This document shows positions 27,227-36,344 of a stretch of 64,000 nt of DNA, in pieces (the stretch's first letter is position 1; each line of letters starts with the position of its first letter). Source of the DNA: Flexivirga meconopsidis (GTDB lineage Bacteria > Actinomycetota > Actinomycetes > Actinomycetales > Dermatophilaceae); the NCBI RefSeq assembly GCF_026162425.1, contig NZ_JAOBQJ010000001.1, positions 124,001-188,000 on the forward strand, in the 5' to 3' direction. The notes under the pieces were generated by a model. That model was not told the DNA's origin. It did no database searches and saw nothing but the letters and a program-made list of their open reading frames with translations. The position numbers were made by a program, and so were the translations under genes.

Positions 27227-28231
27227 ATGCCACACATGCCACTTCGCCAGTCCATCCGTCTCGGCCAGTACCTCATGAAGCAAAAGGTCGCCCGACGCGA
27301 CAAGTTCCCACTGCTGGTCGAGCTCGAGCCGCTCTTCGCCTGCAATCTCAAGTGCACCGGCTGCGGCAAGATCCAGGAGCCAGCGGCCATGCTCAAGCAG
27401 CGGATGCCGGTGGAGCAGGCCGTCGCGGCTATCGAGGAATGTGGTGCCCCGATGGTCTCGATCGCCGGCGGGGAACCGTTGATGCATCCGCAGATCCACG
27501 AGATCGTGCAGGAGCTGCTGGACCGCAAGAAGATCGTGTTCCTCTGCACCAACGCGTTGCTCATGGCTCGCCACATCGACAAGTTCACGCCGCACCGCAA
27601 CTTCGCCTGGATGGTGCACGTGGACGGGATGAAGGAGCGGCACGACGCGTCGGTCAGCAAGGAGGGCGGGTTCGAAGCCGCCATTGACGCGATCAAGCTG
27701 GTGCAGTCGCGTGGCTTCCGGGTGATGACGAACACCACTGTGTTCAACAGTGATTCGCCGCAGGACGTGATCGACGTGCTCGACTACCTGAACGACGAGA
27801 TCAAGGTCGACAACATGCAGATCGCTCCGGGATATGCCTACTGGAAGGCACCCGACCAGGAGGGCTTCCTCGGGGTCGAAGAGACCCGGTCGTTGTTCGC
27901 CAAGGCGTTTGGCGACGGGCGACGCAAGAAGTGGCGGCTCAACCACTCGCCGCTGTTCCTCGACTTCCTCGAGGGCAAGGTCGACTACGAGTGCACGCCC
28001 TGGGCGATCCCGTCATACAGCCTGAAGGGGTGGCAGCGGCCCTGCTACCTGCTCGACGATGGTTACGTGTCGACCTATCAGGAGCTCATCGAAGACACCG
28101 ACTGGGAGGCCTTCGGTCGTGGCAAGGACGAGCGCTGCGCCAACTGTATGGCGCACTGCGGCTACGAGCCGACGGCCGTTCTGGCGACAATGGATTCGCT
28201 GAAGCAGACCATCCGGGCGGCGGTGGCCTGA
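27227..28231 (+). CDS. hpnH: Adenosyl-hopene transferase HpnH (radical SAM)
   Basis: HpnH uses a radical S-adenosylmethionine reaction to attach an adenosyl group to hopene, the first step to extended C35 hopanoids. The 334-residue protein begins MPHMPLRQSIRLGQYLMKQK and has the 4Fe-4S motif CNLKCTGC (Cys39, 43, 46). A downstream SIAGGEPLMHP and a C-terminal cysteine cluster (DERCANCMAHCGYEP) are also seen. The start is 7 bp after the preceding stop. A start at the second Met (27236) is possible. Its stop overlaps the dxs start by 1 bp. Confidence 0.95.
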   Translation: MPHMPLRQSIRLGQYLMKQKVARRDKFPLLVELEPLFACNLKCTGCGKIQEPAAMLKQRMPVEQAVAAIEECGAPMVSIAGGEPLMHPQIHEIVQELLDRKKIVFLCTNALLMARHIDKFTPHRNFAWMVHVDGMKERHDASVSKEGGFEAAIDAIKLVQSRGFRVMTNTTVFNSDSPQDVIDVLDYLNDEIKVDNMQIAPGYAYWKAPDQEGFLGVEETRSLFAKAFGDGRRKKWRLNHSPLFLDFLEGKVDYECTPWAIPSYSLKGWQRPCYLLDDGYVSTYQELIEDTDWEAFGRGKDERCANCMAHCGYEPTAVLATMDSLKQTIRAAVA

Positions 28232-30051
28232 TGTCCGCGCCGGATCTGCTCGGTCGGATCGCGGGTCCGGCCGACGTCAAGGTGTTGCCGCAGCAGTCGC
28301 TGCCGCAACTTGCAGCCCAGATCCGCCGACGCCTGGTCGACGTGGTGTCCCGCACCGGTGGCCACCTCGGACCGAATCTCGGGGTTGTCGAGCTCACCAT
28401 CGCGCTGCACCGTGTCTTCGATGCGCCTCGCGACCGCATCGTCTGGGACACCGGTCACCAAAGTTACGTGCACAAGATGCTCACCGGCCGTGCCGACCGG
28501 CTGGAGACACTGCGCACCGCCGGCGGTCTGTCCGGCTACCCATGCCGTGCCGAGAGCGAGCACGATCTGGTCGAAAACTCCCACGCTTCAACGTCATTGT
28601 CGTATGCCGACGGCCTGGCCCGGGGACTCGAACTCACCGGGCAGGGACGGCACACGGTCGCCGTCATCGGCGACGGAGCACTCACCGGCGGCATGGCGTG
28701 GGAGGCCCTGAACAACATCGGCGCGTCCCGCCGACGGGTGGTCGTGATCCTCAACGACAACGGCCGGTCGTATGACGAGACGATCGGCGCGTTGCCGGCA
28801 CACCTATCGGCGTTGCGGACGTCCACCGACGGATCGGCGCCGAACCTGCTGCGGATCCTCGGGTTTGACTATCTCGGTCCGGTGGACGGTCATGACCTGG
28901 GTGCGCTGGACGTCGCGCTTACCGAGGCACGCGATGCGACCGGTCCGGTGGTGGTGCACGTCGTCACCCGTAAGGGAATGGGATATGCCCCGGCGGAGGA
29001 GGACGAAGCAGACCGGATGCACACGGTCAGCCCGGCGCCGAAACCCACTGTGGTGAGCACTGATTCGGCGGTGACTGCGAAGCAAGCCTGGACCGACGTG
29101 TTCGGTGAGGAACTCGTCGCGATCGGTGAGGAACGCTCCGACGTCGTCGCGCTGACAGCGGCGATGCGGTTGCCCACCGGGCTTGGAGCATTCGGCGAAC
29201 GCTTCCCGCATCGGCTGGTCGACGTCGGAATTGCCGAGCAGCACGCCGTCACGTGCGCCGCGGGCCTGGCCAGCAGCGGTCTGCACCCGGTGGTCGCGGT
29301 CTATTCGACCTTCCTCGGTCGCGCCTTCGATCAGGTGCTGATGGATGTCGCATTGCACCGGCTCCCAGTGACTTTCGTGCTCGACCGGGCAGGAGTCACC
29401 GGCCCCGACGGTCCGTCACACCACGGGATGTGGGACGTGACGCTGCTGCGGGGCGTGCCTGGCCTGCGGCTCGCCGCCCCGCGCGACAAAGTGCGCCTGC
29501 GAGAGCTCCTGCGCGAAGCGCTCGCCCATGAGTCGGGGCCGACGGTGCTGCGTTACCCGAAGGGATTCGCGCCGGCACCAATCCCGTTGCACAGTCGTTT
29601 CGGCTCGTTGGACGTGCTGACTCCGCGGCAACTGCACTCGCAGGCACTGCTCGTCTCCAGCGGCCCGCTGGCGGCTGTCGCGGTGGACGCGGCCCAGCGG
29701 CTGGCCGAGCTGGGGGTGTCGGCGACGGTGGTCGACCCGCGCTGGATCCACCCGGTCACGCCGGAGCTGATGAGCATGGTGTCCGATCACGACATCGTGA
29801 TCACGTTGGAGGACAACGCAATCGGCGGTGGCCTGGGCGCCGCACTGTCGGTCGCGGCGCATCGTGCCGGGCTCGCGACTCGCGTCATACCGCTTGGGCT
29901 TCCGGTGGATTTTCTCCCGGCGGGCGAGCGCGCTGACCTGCTGACGGCATACGGCCTTGACGCCGACAGCGTGGTGCGGGCCGTGACCGGCGCGCGATGG
30001 CCAACCGCGACCCCCGGCCACCGATCATTGAAGGGATTGGTCAGCACCTGA
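28231..30051 (+). CDS. dxs: 1-deoxy-D-xylulose-5-phosphate synthase
   Basis: DXS condenses pyruvate and glyceraldehyde 3-phosphate using thiamine diphosphate, the first step of the MEP isoprenoid pathway. The 606-residue protein has SRTGGHLGPNLGVVELTIALH, DTGHQSYVHKMLTGR, the ThDP site GDGALTGGMAWEALNN and VDVGIAEQHAVTCAAGLA. The ATG at 28231 overlaps the hpnH stop (TGATG). It is the last gene of the operon and probably a cluster-specific paralogue beside a core dxs elsewhere. The typical neighbour ispG is not present in this window. Confidence 0.95.
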   Translation: MSAPDLLGRIAGPADVKVLPQQSLPQLAAQIRRRLVDVVSRTGGHLGPNLGVVELTIALHRVFDAPRDRIVWDTGHQSYVHKMLTGRADRLETLRTAGGLSGYPCRAESEHDLVENSHASTSLSYADGLARGLELTGQGRHTVAVIGDGALTGGMAWEALNNIGASRRRVVVILNDNGRSYDETIGALPAHLSALRTSTDGSAPNLLRILGFDYLGPVDGHDLGALDVALTEARDATGPVVVHVVTRKGMGYAPAEEDEADRMHTVSPAPKPTVVSTDSAVTAKQAWTDVFGEELVAIGEERSDVVALTAAMRLPTGLGAFGERFPHRLVDVGIAEQHAVTCAAGLASSGLHPVVAVYSTFLGRAFDQVLMDVALHRLPVTFVLDRAGVTGPDGPSHHGMWDVTLLRGVPGLRLAAPRDKVRLRELLREALAHESGPTVLRYPKGFAPAPIPLHSRFGSLDVLTPRQLHSQALLVSSGPLAAVAVDAAQRLAELGVSATVVDPRWIHPVTPELMSMVSDHDIVITLEDNAIGGGLGAALSVAAHRAGLATRVIPLGLPVDFLPAGERADLLTAYGLDADSVVRAVTGARWPTATPGHRSLKGLVST

Positions 30052-31239
30052 TCGAGCGAACCCACCTTCGGGTTGACCGACCGCCGCCAGCCAGCCGGTG
30101 ATCTGCCGCAGCGCGGCTGGGTAATTGCCGACCTGGCAATGGTTTTGGGCCTGTTCGGCCTCGGAAAAGACGCGAATCGTCACCGACCGCGGGTTGGTCA
30201 GCGTGCCGATTTGGCGGAGCAACTGATCGTTCGGGACGTAGTGGTCCTGGTTGCCGTGCAGCAAGAGAACGTCTTGCGCGATCAGCGACGAGATCGAGTC
30301 GGTTTCGTACTCGGTGTATGCCTGGAACACCTCGAACGGCGTGCTCTTCCCGGTCACGTGCCGTCCCTGGTGCAGCGCCCACTCGAGGAGCAGATGACCG
30401 CTCGAGGTATCGCGCATCAGCGCATCGACACCGTCGGCATCGCCTGCTGCGATGAGCTCGCGCAGTCGCCGCCGTCGCGATGCGGGGACCGCGTGCAACT
30501 GGATGTCCAACAGATCGGGCATCACGCCGTAACTGATCACTCGTGTAACACGCTTCTCCGCCGCGGCGGCCCGCAGCACCAGACCACCACCCATCGAGAA
30601 GCCCATCAGCGTGACCTCGGTGAGTTCGAAGTAGTCCAGGATCGCCTCGACCGGGCGCTGCCAATCCGCAGTGAAGGTCAGTCCGTCGTCCTCCAACGGA
30701 GCGCCCTGCCCCGGGCCTTCGAAGAGCGCCGTGTCGTAGCCGTCGTTATACAGCTGGAAGGCGGCGCTGAACCACTCCTCGATGTAACTGTCGAAACCAC
30801 CGAAGACCACGATGGTGCCCTTCGGCTCGGTCGGCGTAAACCGGTATGCCGGCAGGTGATTCGCGCCGTACGGGACGCGGAACTGCTCGCCGTCCTCGAT
30901 CCGGTAGTAGTCCTTCACAGTGCGCAGGAAGGACTCTCGAGCGGGGTTCTTGCGTGGGTCCCCTGACGGGATGAAGAACTCCGCCATCCGGGTGTAGGCG
31001 GCCCGCTCCAGCGCATCGTGCAGCGGGCGGGCGTCCGCGAGTTCGAGAAGCGCCTCGGAGAGCCGGCCATAGTCGTCCAGCCCCGCGGTCGCGCGGCGAA
31101 GGTCGGTCAGCATGTCAGGGGTCCCGACCCAACCGAAGAATCTGTTGAGCTGGAAATTGACGCTGCGGTCGGGATGCAGCGAGTGGTAGCCGACCGGCAG
31201 GTGCCGTCCGCGCCGCTTCAGCGTTGTCGCAGAACTCAT
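30025..31239 (-). CDS. Alpha/beta-hydrolase family protein
   Basis: The 404-residue protein has an N-terminal helical region followed by an alpha/beta-hydrolase fold. The nucleophile elbow is MGFSMGGGLVLRAA. The oxyanion region GTIVVFGGFDSYIEEW and the late LLLHGNQDHYVPN carry the likely Asp and His. It resembles 2,6-dihydropseudooxynicotine-type hydrolases in layout, but the substrate is unknown. The start at 31239 (MSSATTLKRRGRH) is preferred. It is divergent from a TetR gene with paired operators, and its 3' end overlaps dxs by 27 bp on the opposite strand. Confidence 0.82.
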   Translation of the reverse strand: MSSATTLKRRGRHLPVGYHSLHPDRSVNFQLNRFFGWVGTPDMLTDLRRATAGLDDYGRLSEALLELADARPLHDALERAAYTRMAEFFIPSGDPRKNPARESFLRTVKDYYRIEDGEQFRVPYGANHLPAYRFTPTEPKGTIVVFGGFDSYIEEWFSAAFQLYNDGYDTALFEGPGQGAPLEDDGLTFTADWQRPVEAILDYFELTEVTLMGFSMGGGLVLRAAAAEKRVTRVISYGVMPDLLDIQLHAVPASRRRRLRELIAAGDADGVDALMRDTSSGHLLLEWALHQGRHVTGKSTPFEVFQAYTEYETDSISSLIAQDVLLLHGNQDHYVPNDQLLRQIGTLTNPRSVTIRVFSEAEQAQNHCQVGNYPAALRQITGWLAAVGQPEGGFARSGADQSLQ

Positions 31240-31255
31240 CTCGCTCCTCAGGTAG

Positions 31256-31327
31256 CTAATACAACTTCTTGTTGCGTTAGATACCCTGGTCCGACGTCCA
31301 GTCGATGGCAACGGCAAGTTGCGTTAG
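31256..31327. promoter_or_regulatory. Two TetR-type operators
   Basis: Site 1 (31256-31280) is CTAATACAAC, five bases, then GTTGCGTTAG, with 8 of 10 positions symmetric. Site 2 (31303-31327) is CGATGGCAAC, five bases, then GTTGCGTTAG, with 7 of 10 symmetric. The identical right arms lie 47 bp apart. They sit between the divergent hydrolase and TetR genes. Confidence 0.6.
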
Positions 31328-31330
31328 GGG

Positions 31331-31972
31331 GTGGTGGTGGCCGAGCCCAAACGACGACCCGGCGGACGTTCGGAGCGAGTTCGCGTCGCGGTCTACGACG
31401 CGACGTTGCACGGGCTGCACGAGGACGGCTACGCAGGCCTGACGATCGAGAGCATCGCCGCACGGGCGAGTGTCCACAAGACGACCATCTATCGGCGTTG
31501 GCAGAGCAAGGATGCCGTGGTCGCGGCGGCGGTCGCGGATCTGGTCAGCCAGCAGTTCCCGGTGCAGGCCTCGGGATCGCTGGTGAACGACCTCCGCTAC
31601 TTCGCGCGCACCTTGGTGCGGTTGCTCAACAGTCGGTCTCCACGGGTGAGAGGGGTGCTGCATGCCTTCTTCTCCGAGGCGTCGACGCTCCCGGAGATTG
31701 CGACGCTCAAGCGTGACTTCTTTGCGGGCAGGTATGCCCAAGCCGAAGCCATCGTGTCAGCCGCGGGCGAACGGCATGACATCGCGATCGACATCGATGC
31801 CGGCGAACTCATCGGCCTGGTGGTCGCGCCGATCTACTACCGCCTGCTCGTGAGCGGGGAACCGATCACGAATGCAGTCGCCGATCGGGCCGTCGACAAC
31901 GCCCTCGCCGCCCTCCGCGGTGGCGGATGTCAGTCGAACACACCGAATAGCGGTGCAGCTCAACGAAATTGA
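31331..31972 (+). CDS. TetR-family transcriptional regulator
   Basis: The 213-residue protein has a TetR_N helix-turn-helix (GLTIESIAARASVHKTTIYRRW) and a TetR_C-like ligand domain. Three GTG codons in a row (31331, 31334, 31337) could start it. The gene is divergent from the alpha/beta-hydrolase, and the two palindromic sites between them are its likely operators. Its last 13 bp overlap the esterase gene on the other strand. The effector is unknown. Confidence 0.88.
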   Translation: MVVAEPKRRPGGRSERVRVAVYDATLHGLHEDGYAGLTIESIAARASVHKTTIYRRWQSKDAVVAAAVADLVSQQFPVQASGSLVNDLRYFARTLVRLLNSRSPRVRGVLHAFFSEASTLPEIATLKRDFFAGRYAQAEAIVSAAGERHDIAIDIDAGELIGLVVAPIYYRLLVSGEPITNAVADRAVDNALAALRGGGCQSNTPNSGAAQRN

Positions 31973-33261
31973 ACGTGGCCGGTCCTGACGAAGTCGCCGA
32001 CCGCCGTACTCCAGCTGACTGCGAGTGCCCGGTCGGCGCCTCGGACTCGCCCCAGCATCGGCGCCCCCGCATACGCGTCCAGGTTGTCGAAGACGAACGG
32101 CAGGTCGGCGCAATGGGTCGCGCCGAGGTCGGGGCGTTCGGGATTGATACGGTCGAAACAATATTCGTGTGGCGAGCCTCCCGCGGCGGTGAGTGCGCCG
32201 GTGAATGCATCGAGTCCGTCGCCGAACACCGCTGCGGTCGCCGCACGCCATCTCGGTCCGTCAGGGGCGCCGTCCGGCAGCGGAGTTCCACCGCCGGCAA
32301 GGAAGGCCGTCGACTCGTGTGCGGTGCGCCCGACCAGGACATCCTTTCGCAAGGCGCGGGCCGCGGCGGCGTGCCACGCGAAGTGCATCCCCGCTCCGTC
32401 ACGCACCGGATACATCGGTGGCGCAACCTGCCCTGACGGTCCGATCGCAGTGAGTTCGCCATAAGCAGAGAGCAATTCATCGACCGGGACCGACCGCAAC
32501 ATCGGCGCGGCCCGCTCGTCCGGCGGAAGTCCGAGCAGCTTGAGCAACGTCGTCGTGGTCCTGCGTGCCACGGATGGGTCCGCCGGCCGTATACCGAAGG
32601 GCGTGCTCTGCAACATGATCCGCCGGCCGAGGTGCTGTGTCGCCGGATCGCAGGACAATGCCAACGCGGAGTACGCGCCAGCGGACTGGCCGCCAATGGT
32701 GAGCCGCTCACGGTCTCCCCCGAACGCGGCGATGTTTCCGTGCACCCAGCGCAGCGCGGCGGCTTGGTCCTGCAGCCCGAGGTTGTCGGCGCCGATCTCG
32801 GGAAACCAGAGGAACCCCAGTGCGTGCAGGCGGTAGTTCGCCGTCACGACCACGATGTCGCCGGCCTCGGCGAGGCGCGCCCCGTCATACCAGTCCCAGC
32901 CGGCGGATCCACTGGTGAAGCCGCCGCCGTGCAACCACACCAGGATTGGGCGTTTGCGGGAGTCGCTAACGGCCGCGGCTGGCGCCCATACGTTGAGCGT
33001 CAGACTACCGGCCTCGCTCATCGGTGTCCCGTCACGCGATCCCATCACCGCCTCCAGCCGTGACGCGCTCTGCGGCACTGCGGGTCCGGATCGCTGCGCG
33101 GTCAGTCGGCCGCGCCAGCCCGGGTGGGGTTGCGGTGGGCCGAAGCGCAGCGCACCCACCGGGTCGGCGGCGTAGGGAATGCCCCGAAAAGCATGGACGG
33201 CGCCGAGATCCGTCCCAACGACCGCGCCACTTGTCGTGTGGACACGCGGGCCGCTAGTCAC
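31960..33261 (-). CDS. Carboxylesterase, type B family
   Basis: The 433-residue serine esterase has the family signature FGGDRERLTIGGQSAGAYS with the nucleophile serine. An N-terminal GTDLGAVHAFRGIPYAADP and the oxyanion sequence VWLHGGGFTSGS are also present. It probably hydrolyses carboxylic esters of small aromatic or aliphatic compounds; no signal peptide is evident. It is the last gene of an operon with 4-bp overlaps that starts at the ArsR-rhodanese gene. Confidence 0.9.
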   Translation of the reverse strand: MTSGPRVHTTSGAVVGTDLGAVHAFRGIPYAADPVGALRFGPPQPHPGWRGRLTAQRSGPAVPQSASRLEAVMGSRDGTPMSEAGSLTLNVWAPAAAVSDSRKRPILVWLHGGGFTSGSAGWDWYDGARLAEAGDIVVVTANYRLHALGFLWFPEIGADNLGLQDQAAALRWVHGNIAAFGGDRERLTIGGQSAGAYSALALSCDPATQHLGRRIMLQSTPFGIRPADPSVARRTTTTLLKLLGLPPDERAAPMLRSVPVDELLSAYGELTAIGPSGQVAPPMYPVRDGAGMHFAWHAAAARALRKDVLVGRTAHESTAFLAGGGTPLPDGAPDGPRWRAATAAVFGDGLDAFTGALTAAGGSPHEYCFDRINPERPDLGATHCADLPFVFDNLDAYAGAPMLGRVRGADRALAVSWSTAVGDFVRTGHVQFR

Positions 33262-33704
33262 GCGGCCGGATCTGGCGGCACGAGTTGAAACACCGGGTGC
33301 TTCGGCACGATAGCCGCGATCTCGGCATCACTCGCGTCCACCCCGACCTCCCAGTAGGGGCGAGTGACCGGCACGTCGCGGATGTACCGACGAATCACCG
33401 GCACTGCCGGAAATGGCTGAAGTTCAACGGCGTTCAGCTTCTCCCGGATACGCCCCCGAGAGAGTTCGAGCTCGCCCGACGCCCGCAGGTTGTGCACCCA
33501 CGCCACCACCCCGTATGGCGCAACGAGGTACCGCTCGCCATCGAGAACCATCACGTCGACCGGGGTCGAGCGAGGCTGCCCGGAACGTCGTCCGCGCACC
33601 GTCAGGATGTGCCGGTATGCCGCGCCGACGCCGCGCCTGGTCAGCCACGCATACCCACCATTGATCCCACGGGTCGCCCAGCCGACACGATAGGTGCGGG
33701 TCAT
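33258..33704 (-). CDS. Deazaflavin (F420)-dependent nitroreductase-family protein
   Basis: The 148-residue protein resembles the Ddn-type deazaflavin-dependent reductases. Characteristic stretches are LTVRGRRSGQPRSTPVDVMVLDGERYLVAPYGVVAWVHNLRASG, written in the usual order of the family's split beta-barrel. Such enzymes use F420H2 to reduce nitro or quinone compounds. It overlaps both neighbours by 4 bp inside the catabolic-looking operon, so it probably takes part in the same pathway. Confidence 0.85.
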   Translation of the reverse strand: MTRTYRVGWATRGINGGYAWLTRRGVGAAYRHILTVRGRRSGQPRSTPVDVMVLDGERYLVAPYGVVAWVHNLRASGELELSRGRIREKLNAVELQPFPAVPVIRRYIRDVPVTRPYWEVGVDASDAEIAAIVPKHPVFQLVPPDPAA

Positions 33705-34144
33705 GCCTCGGCCTCTACCGGCTGCTGGGTGAAGCCCTCGGGGTAGCCGGTCTCGGGCACGGTCATCACCTCGAAGATGTTTCCCGCGGGGTCTTCGAAG
33801 TAGACCCCGCGACCGCCACGAGCTGTGTATTCACGGCCGTCGGTGTGCCGGAACGGCCCACTGCCATAAGGGATTCCGTCCGCCCGAATGCGCGCCAGGA
33901 TGTCGTCGTATTCCCAGGGCGTCACGACGAAAGCGAAGTGATGACTCTTCCCGACCATCGGATCGAAACCCGGTCCACCCCAATCCTCGATCTCATCCGC
34001 GAAGTCAAGTGTCAGGCTCTCGTTGATCGGCAGCTGGGCGAAGTGTCCGGGATTGGGCTTCATCGTCCGCCCGAGGACGTGGCCGACGAACTGCGCCGAG
34101 GCGACCTTGTCCCGGGCCGGCACGATGGTGTGGTCGAGCAGCAT
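33701..34144 (-). CDS. VOC (glyoxalase/dioxygenase-fold) protein
   Basis: The 147-residue vicinal-oxygen-chelate protein has the expected metal-ligand areas: LLDHTIVPARD at the start, SHHFAFVV in the middle and DPAGNIFEVMT near the end. Members include ring-cleaving dioxygenases, isomerases and resistance proteins, so function is open. It overlaps the next gene by 4 bp and lies 3 bp after the amidohydrolase gene. An aromatic-compound substrate would fit the neighbours. Confidence 0.85.
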   Translation of the reverse strand: MLLDHTIVPARDKVASAQFVGHVLGRTMKPNPGHFAQLPINESLTLDFADEIEDWGGPGFDPMVGKSHHFAFVVTPWEYDDILARIRADGIPYGSGPFRHTDGREYTARGGRGVYFEDPAGNIFEVMTVPETGYPEGFTQQPVEAEA

Positions 34145-34147
34145 GAT

Positions 34148-35125
34148 CTACTCCTGTTTCTTGCAGTTGTTGGACATTCGGCTATTGAAGAGTCGGGTCG
34201 CGTTGCCCGACAGCACGTCATCCGCCTGCGAAGCCGACAGCTCGTCGCGGACATTCGCCGTCGCCGTCAGGAACTCCGCTCCCGGCTGAAAGGGGAAATC
34301 GGTCCCCAGCACGAGGCGGTCTGCACCGAGCACGTCCGCGGCGGCCCGCAGGGCCGGTCTATTGTCATGCGCGACAGTGTCGAACCACATCCGCCGGGCT
34401 CCCTGACTCGGCGACTCCGGGGTGTCCGGCGACTCCCAGGGTTGTTGCGCATCCATCCGGGGTAGCACCATCGGCAACGCCCCGCCCAGATGCGACCCGA
34501 CGATCCGCATCCGCGGGTATCGGGCCGGGATGCCCTGCACGAGCAGGTCGGCCAACGCGATCGTGTCCTCGATCGGCGCGCCGACCGACCAGCGCATCGG
34601 GCGCCCTGTGATCAGCCCGCTGCGTGCGTCCTGCCCGGCGGGGTGCACGTAGAGGACCCCGCCGCGCCGGTCGAGTTCTCCGAGCAGGTCCTGAAATATG
34701 CTGTCCGACAGCGTTTTTCCGAGAATGTCGGTTGTCACCGCAACCCCGACGAAGGACAGGTCGTCGAGGGCGCGCGCGAGTTCCTCCAGCGCCGCGTCCA
34801 TGTGCGGCAGCGGCAGGGAGGCGAACGCGAGAAACCGGTCCGGGTGCGTCGCGATCAGCTCGGCATACTCGTCGTTGACCTGCCGAGCCGCGGCGACCGC
34901 CGCGGGCTCATCGGGCAGGTGCGGCGCGAGCGGCGCCGAGGACAGGATCTGCCGGTCGATCCCGGCACGATCCATAAGCTCGAACCGCGCGTCCAGATCG
35001 GCTTGGCTGTCCGTCGCGCCGAGCTGGTAATACATGTCCGTCCAGTCGATCCCGGCGGCGGTGAGGCAGTCGAGGTAGGCGTGCGTCCAAAGGTGTGCGT
35101 GCACGTCGATGACCAGGTCGCTCAC
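34148..35125 (-). CDS. Amidohydrolase (ACMSD-like)
   Basis: The 325-residue TIM-barrel metalloenzyme begins with the HxH metal motif VIDVHAHLW. It continues with VGSHLGGALPMVLPRM and ends with VLGTDFPFQPG, the barrel-end Asp. This is the pattern of the aminocarboxymuconate-semialdehyde decarboxylase/resorcylate decarboxylase subfamily. It probably removes a carboxylate or hydrolyses a ring-cleavage product. Its start overlaps the ArsR-rhodanese stop by 4 bp. Confidence 0.85.
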   Translation of the reverse strand: MSDLVIDVHAHLWTHAYLDCLTAAGIDWTDMYYQLGATDSQADLDARFELMDRAGIDRQILSSAPLAPHLPDEPAAVAAARQVNDEYAELIATHPDRFLAFASLPLPHMDAALEELARALDDLSFVGVAVTTDILGKTLSDSIFQDLLGELDRRGGVLYVHPAGQDARSGLITGRPMRWSVGAPIEDTIALADLLVQGIPARYPRMRIVGSHLGGALPMVLPRMDAQQPWESPDTPESPSQGARRMWFDTVAHDNRPALRAAADVLGADRLVLGTDFPFQPGAEFLTATANVRDELSASQADDVLSGNATRLFNSRMSNNCKKQE

Positions 35126-35799
35126 CGTGCGACCTCCAGTCCGGCGCGACTCCAGGCGGTGAACCCGCCGAGCACTGTGTGCACCGAATGCCCTTGTGCA
35201 GCAAGCATTTCCGCGGCCTTCGGGCTGGCCAGACAGTAGGGTCCTTCACAGTAGGCGACCACATCCCGATGACCCGGTATGTCGGTGATGCGCCGTTCCA
35301 GGACGGGAAGCGGCACACTGATCGCACCCGGAATGTGGCCGCGGGCAAAGTCCTCGGCGGGTCGCACGTCGACGAGGGTGACAGTGTCCCCGAGCTCGGC
35401 CAGTTGCTCGGCCGAGACCGGGGTGAGGTGCGGTTGAGTCGCGAAGTAGTCATCGACCGCGCGGCGCACGTTTGCGACGTGCTGCTCGGCGAACCCGGTG
35501 AACGCGCGCAGCAACTGCTCCACGGCCGCCGAGGCGATCGAGTAGTAGACCCGCACCCCGTCCCGCCGCGCCGTGACCAGCTGTGCCGCCCGCAGTTGCT
35601 GCAGCTGGGCCGAGGTGTTCTTCAGCGGGATGCCGGACCGATCGGCCAGATCCTCCACCGTGCACTCGCCCTGTTGTATGACGTCAAGCAGTCGCAGCCG
35701 CACCGGGTTTGCGAAGACCTTGCCGAACTCGCCGAGTGCGTCATAGACCGGGCGTTCGTCGAAGGGCCGGGGGTGTCGCAGGTAGTGGTCAAAGGCCAT
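35122..35799 (-). CDS. ArsR-family regulator fused to a rhodanese domain
   Basis: The 225-residue protein has an N-terminal winged-helix (FANPVRLRLLDVIQQGECTVEDLADRSGIPLKNTSAQLQQLRAAQLV). A C-terminal rhodanese domain (LVDVRPAEDFARGHIPGAI) carries an active-site loop YCEGPYCLAS with two cysteines. This is a known ArsR-rhodanese architecture, thought to couple gene control to a sulfur-redox signal. As first gene of the operon it is the likely autoregulator. Upstream, GATAAT occurs at 35805 and 35824, which could be operator half-sites. Confidence 0.9.
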   Translation of the reverse strand: MAFDHYLRHPRPFDERPVYDALGEFGKVFANPVRLRLLDVIQQGECTVEDLADRSGIPLKNTSAQLQQLRAAQLVTARRDGVRVYYSIASAAVEQLLRAFTGFAEQHVANVRRAVDDYFATQPHLTPVSAEQLAELGDTVTLVDVRPAEDFARGHIPGAISVPLPVLERRITDIPGHRDVVAYCEGPYCLASPKAAEMLAAQGHSVHTVLGGFTAWSRAGLEVAR

Positions 35800-35896
35800 A
35801 TCCCGATAATCGCATACTCACTAGATAATTGGAAAATCGGTGGTCGTCCGATCGGGCACCCTTGCTACAGCCGTAGAACCCGCTTACCGTGCGGCC

Positions 35897-36340
35897 ATGG
35901 CTTCTTCGCGAGCGGAACAGATCGGCCGCAAGGTTTTGCAGGCGCACCAGTGGATCTACGACAAGTCCGGCGGCGCACTCGGGCACAAGCTGCTCTTCGG
36001 CAACCCGACGCTGCTGCTGCGCACCACCGGCCGCAAGACGGGCAAGGCGCGCACCAATGCGCTCACCTATGGACGCGACGGCGCGGCATACCTGGTGGTC
36101 GCCTCCAACGGCGGCGCCCGCAAGCCACCGGGCTGGCTGGCCAACGTGAAGGCCGACCCGACGATCGAGGTGCAGGTGGGCCGTCGCCGCATCCCGGTGC
36201 ACGCTCGTGTAACGCTGCCCGACGACCCCGACTTCGCGCGCCGTTGGCAAATCGTCAACAAGGTCAACGCGGACCGCTACACCGCATATCAGCGACGGAC
36301 CGAGCGCAAGATCCCGATCGTCGAACTCACCCCGCGCTGA
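35897..36340 (+). CDS. Deazaflavin (F420)-dependent nitroreductase-family protein
   Basis: This 147-residue Ddn-type protein has LLLRTTGRKTGKARTNALTYGRDGAAYLVVASNGGARKPPGWLANVKADP in the family's order. I chose the ATG at 35897 (MASSRAEQIGRKVL), since the longer frame upstream is not family-like. It is more complete at the N-terminus than the paralogue at 33258 and is divergent from the ArsR-rhodanese operon. Confidence 0.88.
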   Translation: MASSRAEQIGRKVLQAHQWIYDKSGGALGHKLLFGNPTLLLRTTGRKTGKARTNALTYGRDGAAYLVVASNGGARKPPGWLANVKADPTIEVQVGRRRIPVHARVTLPDDPDFARRWQIVNKVNADRYTAYQRRTERKIPIVELTPR

Positions 36341-36344
36341 GCGC

